From Candidatus Promineofilum glycogenicum (lineage in GTDB: Bacteria > Chloroflexota > Anaerolineae > Promineifilales > Promineifilaceae), in the NCBI GenBank assembly GCA_016707605.1, contig JADJHJ010000011.1, positions 124,001 to 188,000 of the forward strand: a stretch of 64,000 nt of DNA, given 5' to 3'. Position 1 is the stretch's first letter; each line of letters opens with the position of its first letter. A model generated the notes under the pieces. The model was not told where the DNA came from and searched no databases. It saw only the letters and a program-made list of their open reading frames with translations. This document shows positions 33,173 to 41,653 of the stretch, in pieces. A program made the position numbers and the translations under genes.

Positions 33173-34819
33173 ATGAACTGTCCCAACTGCCACAACCAGA
33201 TACGGCCCGATGCCAAGTTCTGCCCCCATTGCGGCCACAAGCTCGTCGCGGTCGCGCCGCCGCCGCCTGTGTCGTCGCAGAAGACGCAACTGGTTACGCC
33301 GCGCCCTGACGCCACCCCGCCGCCACCGTCGCAGACGCCGCCGCCGGTCTACCGGCCGCCCGTCTACCAACCGCCCGCCGGCCCGAACGCGCCCGGCCCC
33401 AACCCGGTCTACGCGCCCCCCGCCCCGGTTCAGCCGCCCGCCCAACGCCGCCTGCGCCTGCCCGGCTGGCCGGTGTTGGCCGGCCTGGCCGCTGTGCTGC
33501 TGCTGGCGCTCGGCGCGGTGTGGTTCTTCTTCCTGCGCGGTGGCGGCGCGGCGGCCGGGGCGCCCGAGGGCGACCGCATCCTCTACGCCATCACCGAGAC
33601 CGCGTATAGTGGTGTCGTCGGCGAATCGGTCGGCGTCCTCAGCCGCGACGGCGGCCAGAGCGAATTGGCCTTTGACCGTGATGGCGTATGGGTGTCGTTC
33701 AGTCTGGGCGACAACTACATGGGCGTGGCGCCCAACGGCCGGCTCGTAGCCATCCAGCGCTACGACAGCGACGGCACGGCCGAGACGAGCCTGGTGGCCG
33801 CCGATGGCGGCGCGGAACTCTACGCCGCCGGCAGCACGCTGTGGGCCAACGCGCGCAACTTCGCCCCCGACAGCAGCGCCTACGCCTATACCCGCCGCGA
33901 CGACAGCGACGACGAGGAGTCGTATACGCTGGTCGCCGTGGACGGCAACGGCGAGGTCATCGGCCAGTGGGCCGACCTCGTCTTCGCCGGCTTCTTCGCC
34001 GACGGCCAGCGCGTTCTGGCCATGCGCCTGGACGAAGAGGGGCTGATCAACGACCTGGTGACGGTCGCCCTGCCCGACGGCCAGCCGCAGCGCGTGGCCG
34101 GCCTGGAGGAGTCAACCGGCGAGGTCGCGCCGTTCGTCTACGACGACGTGATCTACTACCGTTTCGACGACGAACTGCGCCGCGTGGACGCCAGCGGCGA
34201 GAACGGCGAGACCGTCTACCGCTTCGAGAGCGACGTACCCACAGTCTACGTCGTGCCGGGGCTGGACAAGCTGCTCGTCATGGAGCATCCCGAATCGTCA
34301 AGTTGGGGCGACCTCTACGCCGTGGAGCCGGACGGCAGCGACCGCATTCGGCTCGATGAAGCGGTGTCCACCAGTCCGGGCAGCGGCGGCTCAAACGGCG
34401 TGGCCTTCGCCGCCGCCGGCGGCCGGCTGGTCTACGCCACGGACGACGACGGCGGCCTGTCGCTCAATATCATCAACGCCGACGGCAGCGAGCGTCGCCG
34501 TCTGACCACCGACCAGCAGTGGTTGGTCTTCGCCTTCGCGCCCGACGGCCGCCAACTGGCCTACATCACCGGCGACACGACGGCGCTGGGCGGCGAGTTG
34601 TACGTAGTCGACCTGCCCGACGGCGACCCTGAGCGCCTGGCCCGCGACGCCTGGTCGTTCAGCTTCTCCGGCGACCGGCTGCTCTACAGCGCGCTGGACG
34701 GCGCGGAAGGCAGCGACCCGGAGTCGACCGTCCATAGCATCACCCTGGACGGCAATGAGGACGAAATCCTCTTTGGCCCGGAGAACGGCTACCTGCGCTT
34801 CATCAGCCCGGTCAGGTAG
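33173..34819 (+). CDS. Zinc ribbon-transmembrane-beta-propeller protein
   Basis: A 548-residue single-pass protein. The N-terminal ribbon MNCPNCHNQIRPDAKFCPHC is followed by a Pro-rich linker (about 28-92), one transmembrane helix (about 99-121) and an extracytoplasmic propeller-like domain (about 135-548) with repeated Tyr/Asp-rich blades (SVGVLSRDGGQ, LNIINADGSERRRLTTD, FAFAPDGRQLAYITGD). The N-in topology puts the ribbon in the cytoplasm and the propeller outside. The blades recall WD40/PD40 sensors. It is 5 nt ahead of a gene with the same architecture. Confidence 0.82.
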   Translation: MNCPNCHNQIRPDAKFCPHCGHKLVAVAPPPPVSSQKTQLVTPRPDATPPPPSQTPPPVYRPPVYQPPAGPNAPGPNPVYAPPAPVQPPAQRRLRLPGWPVLAGLAAVLLLALGAVWFFFLRGGGAAAGAPEGDRILYAITETAYSGVVGESVGVLSRDGGQSELAFDRDGVWVSFSLGDNYMGVAPNGRLVAIQRYDSDGTAETSLVAADGGAELYAAGSTLWANARNFAPDSSAYAYTRRDDSDDEESYTLVAVDGNGEVIGQWADLVFAGFFADGQRVLAMRLDEEGLINDLVTVALPDGQPQRVAGLEESTGEVAPFVYDDVIYYRFDDELRRVDASGENGETVYRFESDVPTVYVVPGLDKLLVMEHPESSSWGDLYAVEPDGSDRIRLDEAVSTSPGSGGSNGVAFAAAGGRLVYATDDDGGLSLNIINADGSERRRLTTDQQWLVFAFAPDGRQLAYITGDTTALGGELYVVDLPDGDPERLARDAWSFSFSGDRLLYSALDGAEGSDPESTVHSITLDGNEDEILFGPENGYLRFISPVR

Positions 34820-34824
34820 GGCCA

Positions 34825-36048
34825 ATGCGCTGCGCCAACTGCGACCACGTTAGCCCGGACAGTGTGGCCTTCTGCGTCAACTGTGGCGCGCGGTTGACCC
34901 CGCCGCCCGCGGCCGGCCCCGCCAGGTCGCGGCCGGTGGTACCGGCGTTGCTGGCCGTGCTGGCGCTGCTGGTCGCTGTGGCCGCCGGGCTGGTCTACTG
35001 GCGCGGCCGGCAGGACGACAGCGCCACCAAGGCAGCCAACCGGGTGGCCACGATAGAGCCGGTCAACGACGCCGGCTCGCCCACACCCGAAGCGGCGACA
35101 CCCGCCACCACGGAGCCAGTCGTGGCCACGGCTGTGGGCGAGGTCGTGCCCCCGGTCGCGCCCAGCAAGACGCCCGCCCCGACGGCCACGGCGACGACGA
35201 CCCTGCCGACCGCCACGGCCACAACCCCGCCGGCCGCGGCCGAAATCGTCTTCCAGTCCAACCGCGACGGCGACTACGACATCTACATCATGTCGCTCGA
35301 CGGCGGCAACCAACGGCCGCTGACAGCTCACAGCGCCGCCGACAACTACCCGCGCGTCTCGCCCGACGGCCGCCGCATCGCCTTCCAGAGCGAGCGCGAC
35401 GGCAACAAGGAGATCTACGTCATGGGCCGCGACGGGAGCGGCCAGACGAGGCTGACGTTCGAGGCCGCCGACGATCAGTTGCCGAGCTGGTCGCCCGACG
35501 GGACGCAGATCGTCTTCAGCTCTTTTCGCAGCGGGCTCGCCGATCTCTACGTCATCAACGCCGACGGCACTGGGCTGCGACAGGTGACGGCCACACCGCT
35601 ACGCGAAGGGCACGTGGCCTGGTCGGTGGACAACCGGCTGGTCTACAACGTCACCCAGCGCGAGGGGTACTATCAAATCTACGCCAACAACCTGAACGGG
35701 ACGGACGAGCGGCGGCTGACCGCTTCGGGTTTGGATGAGTGGTCGGCCGAGTGGTCGCCCGACGGCGGCACGCTCCTCTTTCTGACCGAGCGCGACGGCG
35801 GCAGCACCAACTCGGCCATCTACCGGATGAACGCCGATGGCAGCAACCAGCGCCCGCTGCACGACAGTTCGTCCTACGAGTGGTCGCCAAGCTGGTCGGC
35901 CGACGGCGCGCAGGTTCTCTTCTCACGCAGCGCCGCCGGCCGCAACACCGACCGCGATGACATCTACATCATCAACGCCGACGGCAGCGGCGCGCGACTG
36001 GTGGCCGAGCACGCCTCCTACCCGTCGTGGGCCGCGCCGCTGCGCTGA
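34825..36048 (+). CDS. Zinc ribbon-transmembrane-TolB/PD40 propeller protein
   Basis: A 407-residue single-pass protein: ribbon MRCANCDHVSPDSVAFCVNC, transmembrane helix about 38-59, a Thr/Pro-rich linker (about 70-130) and a six-bladed PD40 propeller (about 135-407) with clear repeats such as FQSNRDGDYDIYIMSLDGGN, FQSERDGNKEIYVMGRDGSG and DIYIINADGSGARLVAEHAS. PD40 propellers in TolB bind peptides. It is the last operon gene; its stop abuts the stop of a minus-strand gene. No terminator hairpin is visible between the two. Confidence 0.85.
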   Translation: MRCANCDHVSPDSVAFCVNCGARLTPPPAAGPARSRPVVPALLAVLALLVAVAAGLVYWRGRQDDSATKAANRVATIEPVNDAGSPTPEAATPATTEPVVATAVGEVVPPVAPSKTPAPTATATTTLPTATATTPPAAAEIVFQSNRDGDYDIYIMSLDGGNQRPLTAHSAADNYPRVSPDGRRIAFQSERDGNKEIYVMGRDGSGQTRLTFEAADDQLPSWSPDGTQIVFSSFRSGLADLYVINADGTGLRQVTATPLREGHVAWSVDNRLVYNVTQREGYYQIYANNLNGTDERRLTASGLDEWSAEWSPDGGTLLFLTERDGGSTNSAIYRMNADGSNQRPLHDSSSYEWSPSWSADGAQVLFSRSAAGRNTDRDDIYIINADGSGARLVAEHASYPSWAAPLR

Positions 36049-36437
36049 TCAGTACGCGCCCAGTTGGTGCAGCCGGTCGTCGTCAATGCCGAAGTGGTGG
36101 GCGATCTCGTGGACGACGGTGTGCCACACCTCTTCGCGCACGTTGTCGATGAATTCGCCGTCTTCCCACTCCCTGGAGGCGTTCTCGATTGGCCCCTGGA
36201 AGAGGGTGATCGTGTCGGGGTGACGAGGTTATAGGCGTGGGTGCGCTCGGTCAGGGGTATGCCGCGATAGAGGCCCAGCAGCGTTTCGCCCGGCGGCACG
36301 CTCATTTCGCGCAGTAATTGCCGCGACGGCCACTTCTCCACCAGCACGACGATGTTGCTCATCTGGGCCTGGAAGAACGGCGGCAGGTCGTCGAGGGCCT
36401 CGCCGACTAGCTCCTCGAATTGGGCGTCAGATAACAT
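36049..36437 (-). CDS. Minimal zincin metallopeptidase family protein (one frameshift)
   Basis: ATG at 36437 opens MLSDAQFEELVGEALDDLPP, typical of the small HExxH 'metallopeptidase family' proteins of actinobacteria and Chloroflexota. After AYNLVTP one C is missing in a run (GGGG on the plus strand, 36217-36220). With it restored the frame reads DTITLFQGPIENASREW and then VVHEIAHHFGIDDDRLHQLG with the HExxH site, ending at 36049; total about 129 residues. As assembled the frame would instead run on to 36018. The missing base is probably a sequence error. The substrate is unknown. Confidence 0.8.
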
Positions 36438-36446
36438 GAGGGGTTT

Positions 36447-36560
36447 TGAAGAGGGACACGGAGTTACACGGAGGAAGCACAGAGTTACACAGAGGAAGAA
36501 TTGAGGTTTCTTACTCTGTGCTCCTCTGTGCTTCTCTGTGTAACTCTGTGTTCCTCTTGA
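36447..36560. repeat. GACGCAGAGA-type hairpin element, copy 3
   Basis: The variant with TTACACAGAGG words: GAGGGACACGGAGTTACACG outward, CTCTGTGTAACTCTGTGTTC back, loop AAGAATTGAGGTTTCTT. It lies between two minus-strand genes. Confidence 0.78.
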
Positions 36561-36569
36561 GTTCCTATC

Positions 36570-37706
36570 TTAGTCGGCCGTAACGAGCTGCCCGTCGGCC
36601 TCCGGTGTGGGGGCTTCGGGGAGTTGCTGGCCGGCGATGAACTCCTGCACCAGCCGGTGGGCCTCGTCGTCGGTGTACTGCACCGGCGGCGACTTCATGA
36701 AGTATGACGACGGCGCGGTCAGCGGCCCGCCGATGCCCCGGTCGAGGGCCAGCTTGGCGCAGCGCACAGCGTCGATGATGACGCCGGCCGAGTTGGGCGA
36801 GTCCCACACTTCCAGCTTCAACTCCAGTTGCAAAGGCACGTCACCGAAGGCGCGCCCTTCCATGCGGATGTGGCACCACTTGCGGTCGGTCAGCCAGGGC
36901 ACGTAGTCGCTCGGCCCGACGTGGACGTTGCCCTCGCCCAGGTCATAGGGCAACTGGCTGATGACGGCGTTGGTCTTGCTGATCTTCTTGCTCTCCAGCC
37001 GCTCGCGCTCCAGCATGTTGTAGAAGTCCATGTTGCCGCCGAAGTTGAGCTGGTAGGTGCGGTCGATGTGGATGCCGCGATCCTTGAAGATGTTGGTCAG
37101 CACGCGGTGGGTGATGGTCGCGCCGAGCTGGCTCTTCACGTCGTCGCCGATGATGGGCAGGCCGGCGTCCTCGAAGCGCTTGCTCCAGTAGGGCGAGCTG
37201 GCGATGAAGACGGGGATGCCGTTGACGAAGGCGCAGCCGGCCTCGATGGCCTGCTCGACGTACCACTTGGTGGCCATCTCCGAACCGACGGGCATGAAGT
37301 TGACGACCACGTCGGTCTTCGTCTCGCGCAGAATCTTGATGATGTCGTCCGTCGGGCCGGGGGCCTTCTCGACCTTCTGGCTGAGGTACTTGCCGATGCC
37401 GTCGTGGGTCATGCCGCGATAGACGGGCACGTTCAGATAGGGCACGTCGGCGAACTTGATCGTGTCGTTGGGGTAGGCCCACATCGCTTCGCTGAGGTCT
37501 TTGCCGACCTTGGTCGTGACCACGTCGAAGGCGGCCGAAAACTCGATGTCGCGCACGTGGTAGCCGCCGACGGTGGCGTGCATGAGGCCGGGGATTTCGG
37601 CGTCGTCCGGCGCATTCTTGTAATAGTGAACGCCCTGCACGAGGGCATTGGCGCAGTTGCCGACGCCGATGATGGCGACGCGCACCTTGTTGCTCTTCTT
37701 GGCCAT
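36570..37706 (-). CDS. ino1: Inositol-3-phosphate synthase (Ino1), short prokaryotic type
   Basis: A 378-residue protein from ATG at 37706, preceded by AGGAG. It begins RVAIIGVGNCANALVQGVHY (NAD-binding) and contains DVVVNFMPVGSEMATKWYVE, IGDDVKSQLGATITHRVL and QLNFGGNMDFYNML, the core of myo-inositol-1-phosphate synthases of the actinobacterial/archaeal length class. It converts glucose-6-phosphate to inositol-3-phosphate using bound NAD, feeding phosphoinositol lipids or other inositol compounds. The frame extends upstream to 37889 but without a ribosome site. Confidence 0.93.
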   Translation of the reverse strand: MAKKSNKVRVAIIGVGNCANALVQGVHYYKNAPDDAEIPGLMHATVGGYHVRDIEFSAAFDVVTTKVGKDLSEAMWAYPNDTIKFADVPYLNVPVYRGMTHDGIGKYLSQKVEKAPGPTDDIIKILRETKTDVVVNFMPVGSEMATKWYVEQAIEAGCAFVNGIPVFIASSPYWSKRFEDAGLPIIGDDVKSQLGATITHRVLTNIFKDRGIHIDRTYQLNFGGNMDFYNMLERERLESKKISKTNAVISQLPYDLGEGNVHVGPSDYVPWLTDRKWCHIRMEGRAFGDVPLQLELKLEVWDSPNSAGVIIDAVRCAKLALDRGIGGPLTAPSSYFMKSPPVQYTDDEAHRLVQEFIAGQQLPEAPTPEADGQLVTAD

Positions 37707-37837
37707 TGTGATCTCCTGAGATTGGGAATAGCGCCGCCGGGTCTTCGCGCCCGCCGCGCCTGAATTGCTCATATCATTATACGTCAAGTGGGGGGAAATG
37801 GGTGTAGACGAGGACAAAAGATAAGCGGGGCAGAAGA

Positions 37838-37945
37838 ATGGCACGCTGAGGACGCTGATTTCACGCAGATTTTCGCTGATAAGGAGCAAACGGTTCTTAT
37901 CAGCGAGAATCAGCGGCGAATCAGCGGAATCTGCGTGCTACTCGG
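37838..37945. repeat. CGCTGATAAG inverted hairpin
   Basis: CAGATTTTCGCTGATAAG runs into a short loop and is answered by CTTATCAGCGAGAATCAGCG, with further pairing outward. It abuts the stop of the Uma2 gene (37938-37940). The architecture is shared with the CGCGGATT hairpin at 63588-63677. Confidence 0.65.
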
Positions 37946-38644
37946 GAATCATGCCCATCCATCGCAACACGTCGAGCAACGGCGGCAACGAGTTGCGCCG
38001 CAACCATTCCAGCGGCAGGCGTAGACCGGGCAGGACGCGCGATTCGTAGATGTCGTCGGGCGTGGCGGCTAACTCGTAGCGCCCGCGACCAGGTGATAGA
38101 ACTCGGCCGTGCGCCGCTCCGGGTCAATGAGCCAGTACTCCGGGATGCCCGCCGCCTCGTAGTCGCCAAACTTCTTCACCCGGTCGCGCTCCACACTGTC
38201 GGGCGAGATGACTTCCACAACCAGATCGGCCGGCCCGTCGAGGAACGTCTTGCGCAACCGGCCCTCGTTCTCCTTGAGGATGACCAGCACGTCCGGCTCC
38301 GCGCCGTAGCCAGGGATCTTCATCTTGTATGGCGCATTCAGCGTCATCCCCAATTGATGATACTCAACAAAACTGCGGATCATCACGAAAAGGAAACCCG
38401 CCAATAGTTGATGTCGCGTCGATGATGGACTCATGAAATAGACTTCCCCTCCTACCCACTCGGCCGACGTGTCCTCATCCACCCACTCGATGAACGACTC
38501 GAACGTGGGGAACACCGGCCCATTGCCCTCGGCCGCGCGCAAGGCGTACTCCACCCGCTGCCAGCGGCCTGGCTCCATGTCGATCCAGTCCGGCAACAGG
38601 CGCTCCAGCTCGGTCACGATCTCCGCCGCGTCAGGTATGGTCAT
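37938..38644 (-). CDS. Uma2 family PD-(D/E)XK-like protein (one frameshift)
   Basis: ATG at 38644 begins a Uma2 protein: WVDEDTSAEWVGGEVYFMSP, HQLLAGFLFVMIRSF, GAEPDVLVILKENEG, DGPADLVVEVISPDSVERDR and GDYEAAGIPEYWLIDPERR. The E-P-D ... V-V-E-V-I-S-P pattern is the putative nuclease site. After HLVAG one base is missing in the run at 38082-38084; with it restored the C-terminus reads RYELAATPDDIYESRVLPGL and ends at 37938, total about 235 residues. Uma2 genes are abundant and often mobile; their function is unproven. Confidence 0.85.
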
Positions 38645-38799
38645 CGCGCACTCCTCCTGTTAGTATAGGCTCTGCCCACCGCTACCGCAACCGTCGATGA
38701 GCGACGTCAGGAGCGCGGCTCATGCGACCAAGGCGCCTGAGGAGCGCACTGGCCATCCACAACGTTCCACGCACTGAAAACCTGAGCACCAAGTTAATG

Positions 38800-38847
38800 A
38801 CGACCCACTGACCTACTAACCTACTGACCCACTGAATACTGTATACT
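38800..38847 (+). promoter_or_regulatory. CTACTGACC words and TATACT box ahead of a leaderless gene
   Basis: ACTGACCTACTAACCTACTG words lead into ACTGAATACTGTATACT; the TATACT (38842-38847) ends 7 nt before the ATG at 38854. There is no ribosome site. The arrangement copies that at 722-768. Confidence 0.45.
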
Positions 38848-38853
38848 CTCCCC

Positions 38854-39720
38854 ATGCAAACCGGCCTAGTCTACCCCCAAACCGAATACCCCACCGACCC
38901 CGCCGCCGTCCGCGACTACGCCCAGACGGCCGAGGCGCTCGGCTTTACTCACGTCCTGGCCTACGACCACGTTCTGGGGGCCAACCCCGACCGCCCCGGC
39001 GGCTGGACCGGCCCCTACACCCACCGCGACCCGTTCATGGAGCCGTTCGTCCTGTTCACCTACATGGCCGCCGTCACCACCCGCCTGGGCTTCATCCCCG
39101 GCATCCTCATCCTGCCGCAGCGCGAGACGGCCCTGGTGGCCAAGCAGGCGGCCACGCTCGACGTGCTGTGCGGCGGCCGGCTGCGGCTGGGCGTGGGCAC
39201 GGGCTGGAATGAGGTCGAGTACGTCGCCCTGAGCCAGGAGTTCAGCACGCGCGGCAGGCGGCAGGAAGAGCAGCTCGAAGTCTTGCGGCTGCTGTGGACG
39301 CAGGAGCTTGTGACCTACAAAGGGCGCTGGCACGACATCCCCGACGCGGGCATCAACCCGCTGCCCGTCCAGCGGCCGATCCCCCTGTGGTTCGGCGGCC
39401 ACGCCGACGTTGTACTGCGCCGCGCCGCCCGGCTGGGCGACGGCTGGCTGCCCGGCTTCCGCACGGCCGAGGTGGCCCGCGAGCACCTCGACCGGCTCGA
39501 CGGCTATCTGGCTGAGGCGGGCCGCGACCGGGCGGCGTTCGGGCTGGAGCCGCGTCTGCACTGGGGCAACGGCGACCTGGACGCGCTGGGCCGGGCGCTG
39601 GAGGGCTGGCGCGCCGCCGGGGCGACGCACATCAGTTTGAATACGATGGGGGCGGGGTTCAGGACGGCGGGGGAACACCTTGCAGCGATTCGGTTATTTG
39701 CGGAGAATATGCCAAAGTAG
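38854..39720 (+). CDS. LLM-class F420-dependent oxidoreductase
   Basis: A 288-residue TIM-barrel protein of the luciferase-like monooxygenase superfamily: AQTAEALGFTHVLAYDHVLG, RLGFIPGILILPQRETALVA, KQAATLDVLCGGRLRLGVGT-GWNEVEY and PIPLWFGGHADVVLRRAARL. Members of this group use coenzyme F420 or FMN; the actinobacterial and Chloroflexota ones are mainly F420-linked. The substrate cannot be inferred. The ATG lies directly after a TATACT box with no ribosome site, suggesting a leaderless message. Confidence 0.88.
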   Translation: MQTGLVYPQTEYPTDPAAVRDYAQTAEALGFTHVLAYDHVLGANPDRPGGWTGPYTHRDPFMEPFVLFTYMAAVTTRLGFIPGILILPQRETALVAKQAATLDVLCGGRLRLGVGTGWNEVEYVALSQEFSTRGRRQEEQLEVLRLLWTQELVTYKGRWHDIPDAGINPLPVQRPIPLWFGGHADVVLRRAARLGDGWLPGFRTAEVAREHLDRLDGYLAEAGRDRAAFGLEPRLHWGNGDLDALGRALEGWRAAGATHISLNTMGAGFRTAGEHLAAIRLFAENMPK

Positions 39721-39733
39721 AAGGTGAGCAAGA

Positions 39734-39973
39734 ATGACCGATCTAGCTACAGAACTTGATGAAGTGGTCGGAATAGTTCGCGGGCTGTCCCCTCTCGATA
39801 AAGTTCGTCTGGTTGAGGAGGTGATGGCCCTGCTTGAGGTAGACCTAGCCGGTCAGAAGACTGGCCCGGCCCGTTCGTTCTATGGAATTTGGCCAGACGC
39901 CAACGTCTCCGACGAGGATATAGCCCAAGCTCGGCAGGAGATGTGGGGAGATTTTCCTCACAAGGATATTTGA
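39734..39973 (+). CDS. Putative antitoxin of a PIN-domain toxin
   Basis: A 79-residue acidic protein (MTDLATELDEVVGIVRGLSP, then LVEEVMALLEVDL and DEDIAQARQEMWGDFP). The layout, a helical N-terminal half and a tail ending in a W-x-x-F segment, matches antitoxins paired with PIN toxins, though I see no clear DNA-binding motif. Its stop overlaps the toxin start (TGATG), and AAGGTGAG provides a ribosome site. GC content is below that of surrounding genes. It would inhibit the toxin and may repress the operon. Confidence 0.72.
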   Translation: MTDLATELDEVVGIVRGLSPLDKVRLVEEVMALLEVDLAGQKTGPARSFYGIWPDANVSDEDIAQARQEMWGDFPHKDI

Positions 39974-40374
39974 TGATTGCCGCTGTTGTTGATACCCACA
40001 CTCTTGTCTGGTATCTTTCAGCCGATAAGCGCCTGTCGGACTCGGCCATGCAATTCTTAAGTCAGATTATCATTGATGGTAATCAGATCGTTATTTCTAC
40101 TATCTCACTGATTGAAATTATCTACCTTGCGAATAAAGGCCGGCTCGCAGCCGATTGGCCTCAAAAGGTTCTTACTCTGTTCGACGGTTCCAACACGCCG
40201 TTTATGAAGGCTTCCGTTGACCTGGACACGGTCAAATCGGTCGCGTCGCTTACAGACTCGGGCATTGCCGACATGCCAGACCGCATCATTGCAGCAACGG
40301 CTACCAGCCTGGGTGTCCCACTCGTCACCAAAGACCGCGCCATCACAGCATCGCCGGTCAAAACGGTGTGGTGA
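39973..40374 (+). CDS. PIN-domain ribonuclease toxin (VapC-like)
   Basis: A 133-residue protein from ATG at 39973 overlapping the antitoxin stop. Active-site acids are visible: Asp7 in VVDTHTLVWYL, Glu in STISLIEIIY, Asp in ADMPDRIIAATA and Asp in VTKDRAI. This is the PIN fold of the VapC type, Mg-dependent RNases cutting tRNA or rRNA. The length is normal. Lower GC and the toxin-antitoxin pairing suggest horizontal gain. It ends just before the chorismate synthase GTG start. Confidence 0.86.
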   Translation: MIAAVVDTHTLVWYLSADKRLSDSAMQFLSQIIIDGNQIVISTISLIEIIYLANKGRLAADWPQKVLTLFDGSNTPFMKASVDLDTVKSVASLTDSGIADMPDRIIAATATSLGVPLVTKDRAITASPVKTVW

Positions 40375-40375
40375 G

Positions 40376-41620
40376 GTGGAACTTCTCGGCGGCCCTCTCT
40401 TCGCTGTGGCCGGCGCGGGCGAATCGCACGGCCCGGCCATCGTCACCATCGTCTTCGGCTGCCCGCCCGGCCTGTGGCTGGAGCGCGCCGCCATCCAGGC
40501 CCAACTCGACCGCCGCCGCCCCGGCAGCACGCGCCACGGCACGCCCCGCCGCGAAGCCGACCGCGTGGCCCTGCTGGCCGGCCTCTACCAGGACGACCAC
40601 GCCGCCCTGACCGCCGGGCCGCCCGTGTCGCTGGAGGAGCAAACCGCCGGCAGCTATGAAGCCGGGTACACCACCGGCGAACCCATCGCTGCCGTCGTCC
40701 TTTCCACGGCCGGCAAGTCCGACCACTACGACCCGTTCCGCGGCGAGAGCGGCGTCGTCCGGCCCGGCCACACCGACCTGGTCAAGCACCACCAGTCAGG
40801 CGGCCACGCCGACATCCGCGGCGGCGGCCGCTCCAGCTATCGCGCCACCATTAGCGACGTCATCGGCGGCGCGGTGGCCCGGCTCTATCTGGCCCAGGCG
40901 TTCGGCACGGTCTTGGTGTCATCGGTCAGCCAGGTCGGCCCGCTGCGCGCGGCGCGGACGCTGGCTGAGGCCGTGGGCAAGCTTGGCCCCCACGTTGCGC
41001 CGGAGCAGTCGGCGGCGCTGCTGGCCGCGGTCGAGGCGACGTGGCAGGGCGTCGGCATCCCCACCCTCGACGCAGAGTTCGCCGCCGCCGCCGCCGACCT
41101 GATCAAGCGCACCCGCGTCGAGGGCGACTCGCTGGGCGCGGCGGTGGAGGTTGTAGCCCTCAACCCGCCGGCGCTGGCCGGCGACCCGCTCTACCACAGT
41201 CTGAAGCTGCGCCTCATGGGCAGCCTGGGCGGGCTGCACGCGGCGCAGGCGTGCGAGATTGGCGACGGCGCGGCCGTGGCCGAGCGGCGCGGCAGCGACA
41301 ACAATGACCCCATCCGCGGAACGGGTTATACCACCAACAGCCACGGCGGCCTCCTGGGCGGCATCACCACCGGCAACCCTCTCGTGGCCCGCGTCTCGTT
41401 CAAGCCGACCAGCTCCATCGTCCGGCCGCAGCTTTCGGTGCGCAAGAACCTGGACGAGATTGACTTTGAGCTAGGCAAGGGGCGGCACGATCCCTGCGTC
41501 GGCGTCCGCGCCGGGGTCACCCTGGAGGCGCGGATGGCCATCGAGGTCATGAACGCCGCGCTGATGCACGCTGCCCGCCATCCCAACCCCGACGACTATC
41601 GCCTCTTCTCGGCCGAGTGA
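40376..41620 (+). CDS. aroC: Chorismate synthase
   Basis: A 414-residue protein, started here at GTG 40376 (V-E-L-L-G-G-P-L-F) because homology begins at FAVAGAGESHGPAIVTIVFG and no ATG fits. Family signatures include QSGGHADIRGGGRSSYRAT, the bipartite RGGGR-S-S region, RGSDNNDPIRGTGYTTNSHG and GGITTGNPLVARVSFKPTSS. It converts 5-enolpyruvylshikimate-3-phosphate to chorismate using reduced FMN. It is longer than usual (about 360-390) owing to inserts. It follows the PIN toxin gene by 1 nt, which is an odd neighbour and hints at insertion of the toxin pair ahead of aroC. Confidence 0.93.
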   Translation: MELLGGPLFAVAGAGESHGPAIVTIVFGCPPGLWLERAAIQAQLDRRRPGSTRHGTPRREADRVALLAGLYQDDHAALTAGPPVSLEEQTAGSYEAGYTTGEPIAAVVLSTAGKSDHYDPFRGESGVVRPGHTDLVKHHQSGGHADIRGGGRSSYRATISDVIGGAVARLYLAQAFGTVLVSSVSQVGPLRAARTLAEAVGKLGPHVAPEQSAALLAAVEATWQGVGIPTLDAEFAAAAADLIKRTRVEGDSLGAAVEVVALNPPALAGDPLYHSLKLRLMGSLGGLHAAQACEIGDGAAVAERRGSDNNDPIRGTGYTTNSHGGLLGGITTGNPLVARVSFKPTSSIVRPQLSVRKNLDEIDFELGKGRHDPCVGVRAGVTLEARMAIEVMNAALMHAARHPNPDDYRLFSAE

Positions 41621-41653
41621 GGTCGCCGGAGAGCAAACCCCACGGAGGAACTG

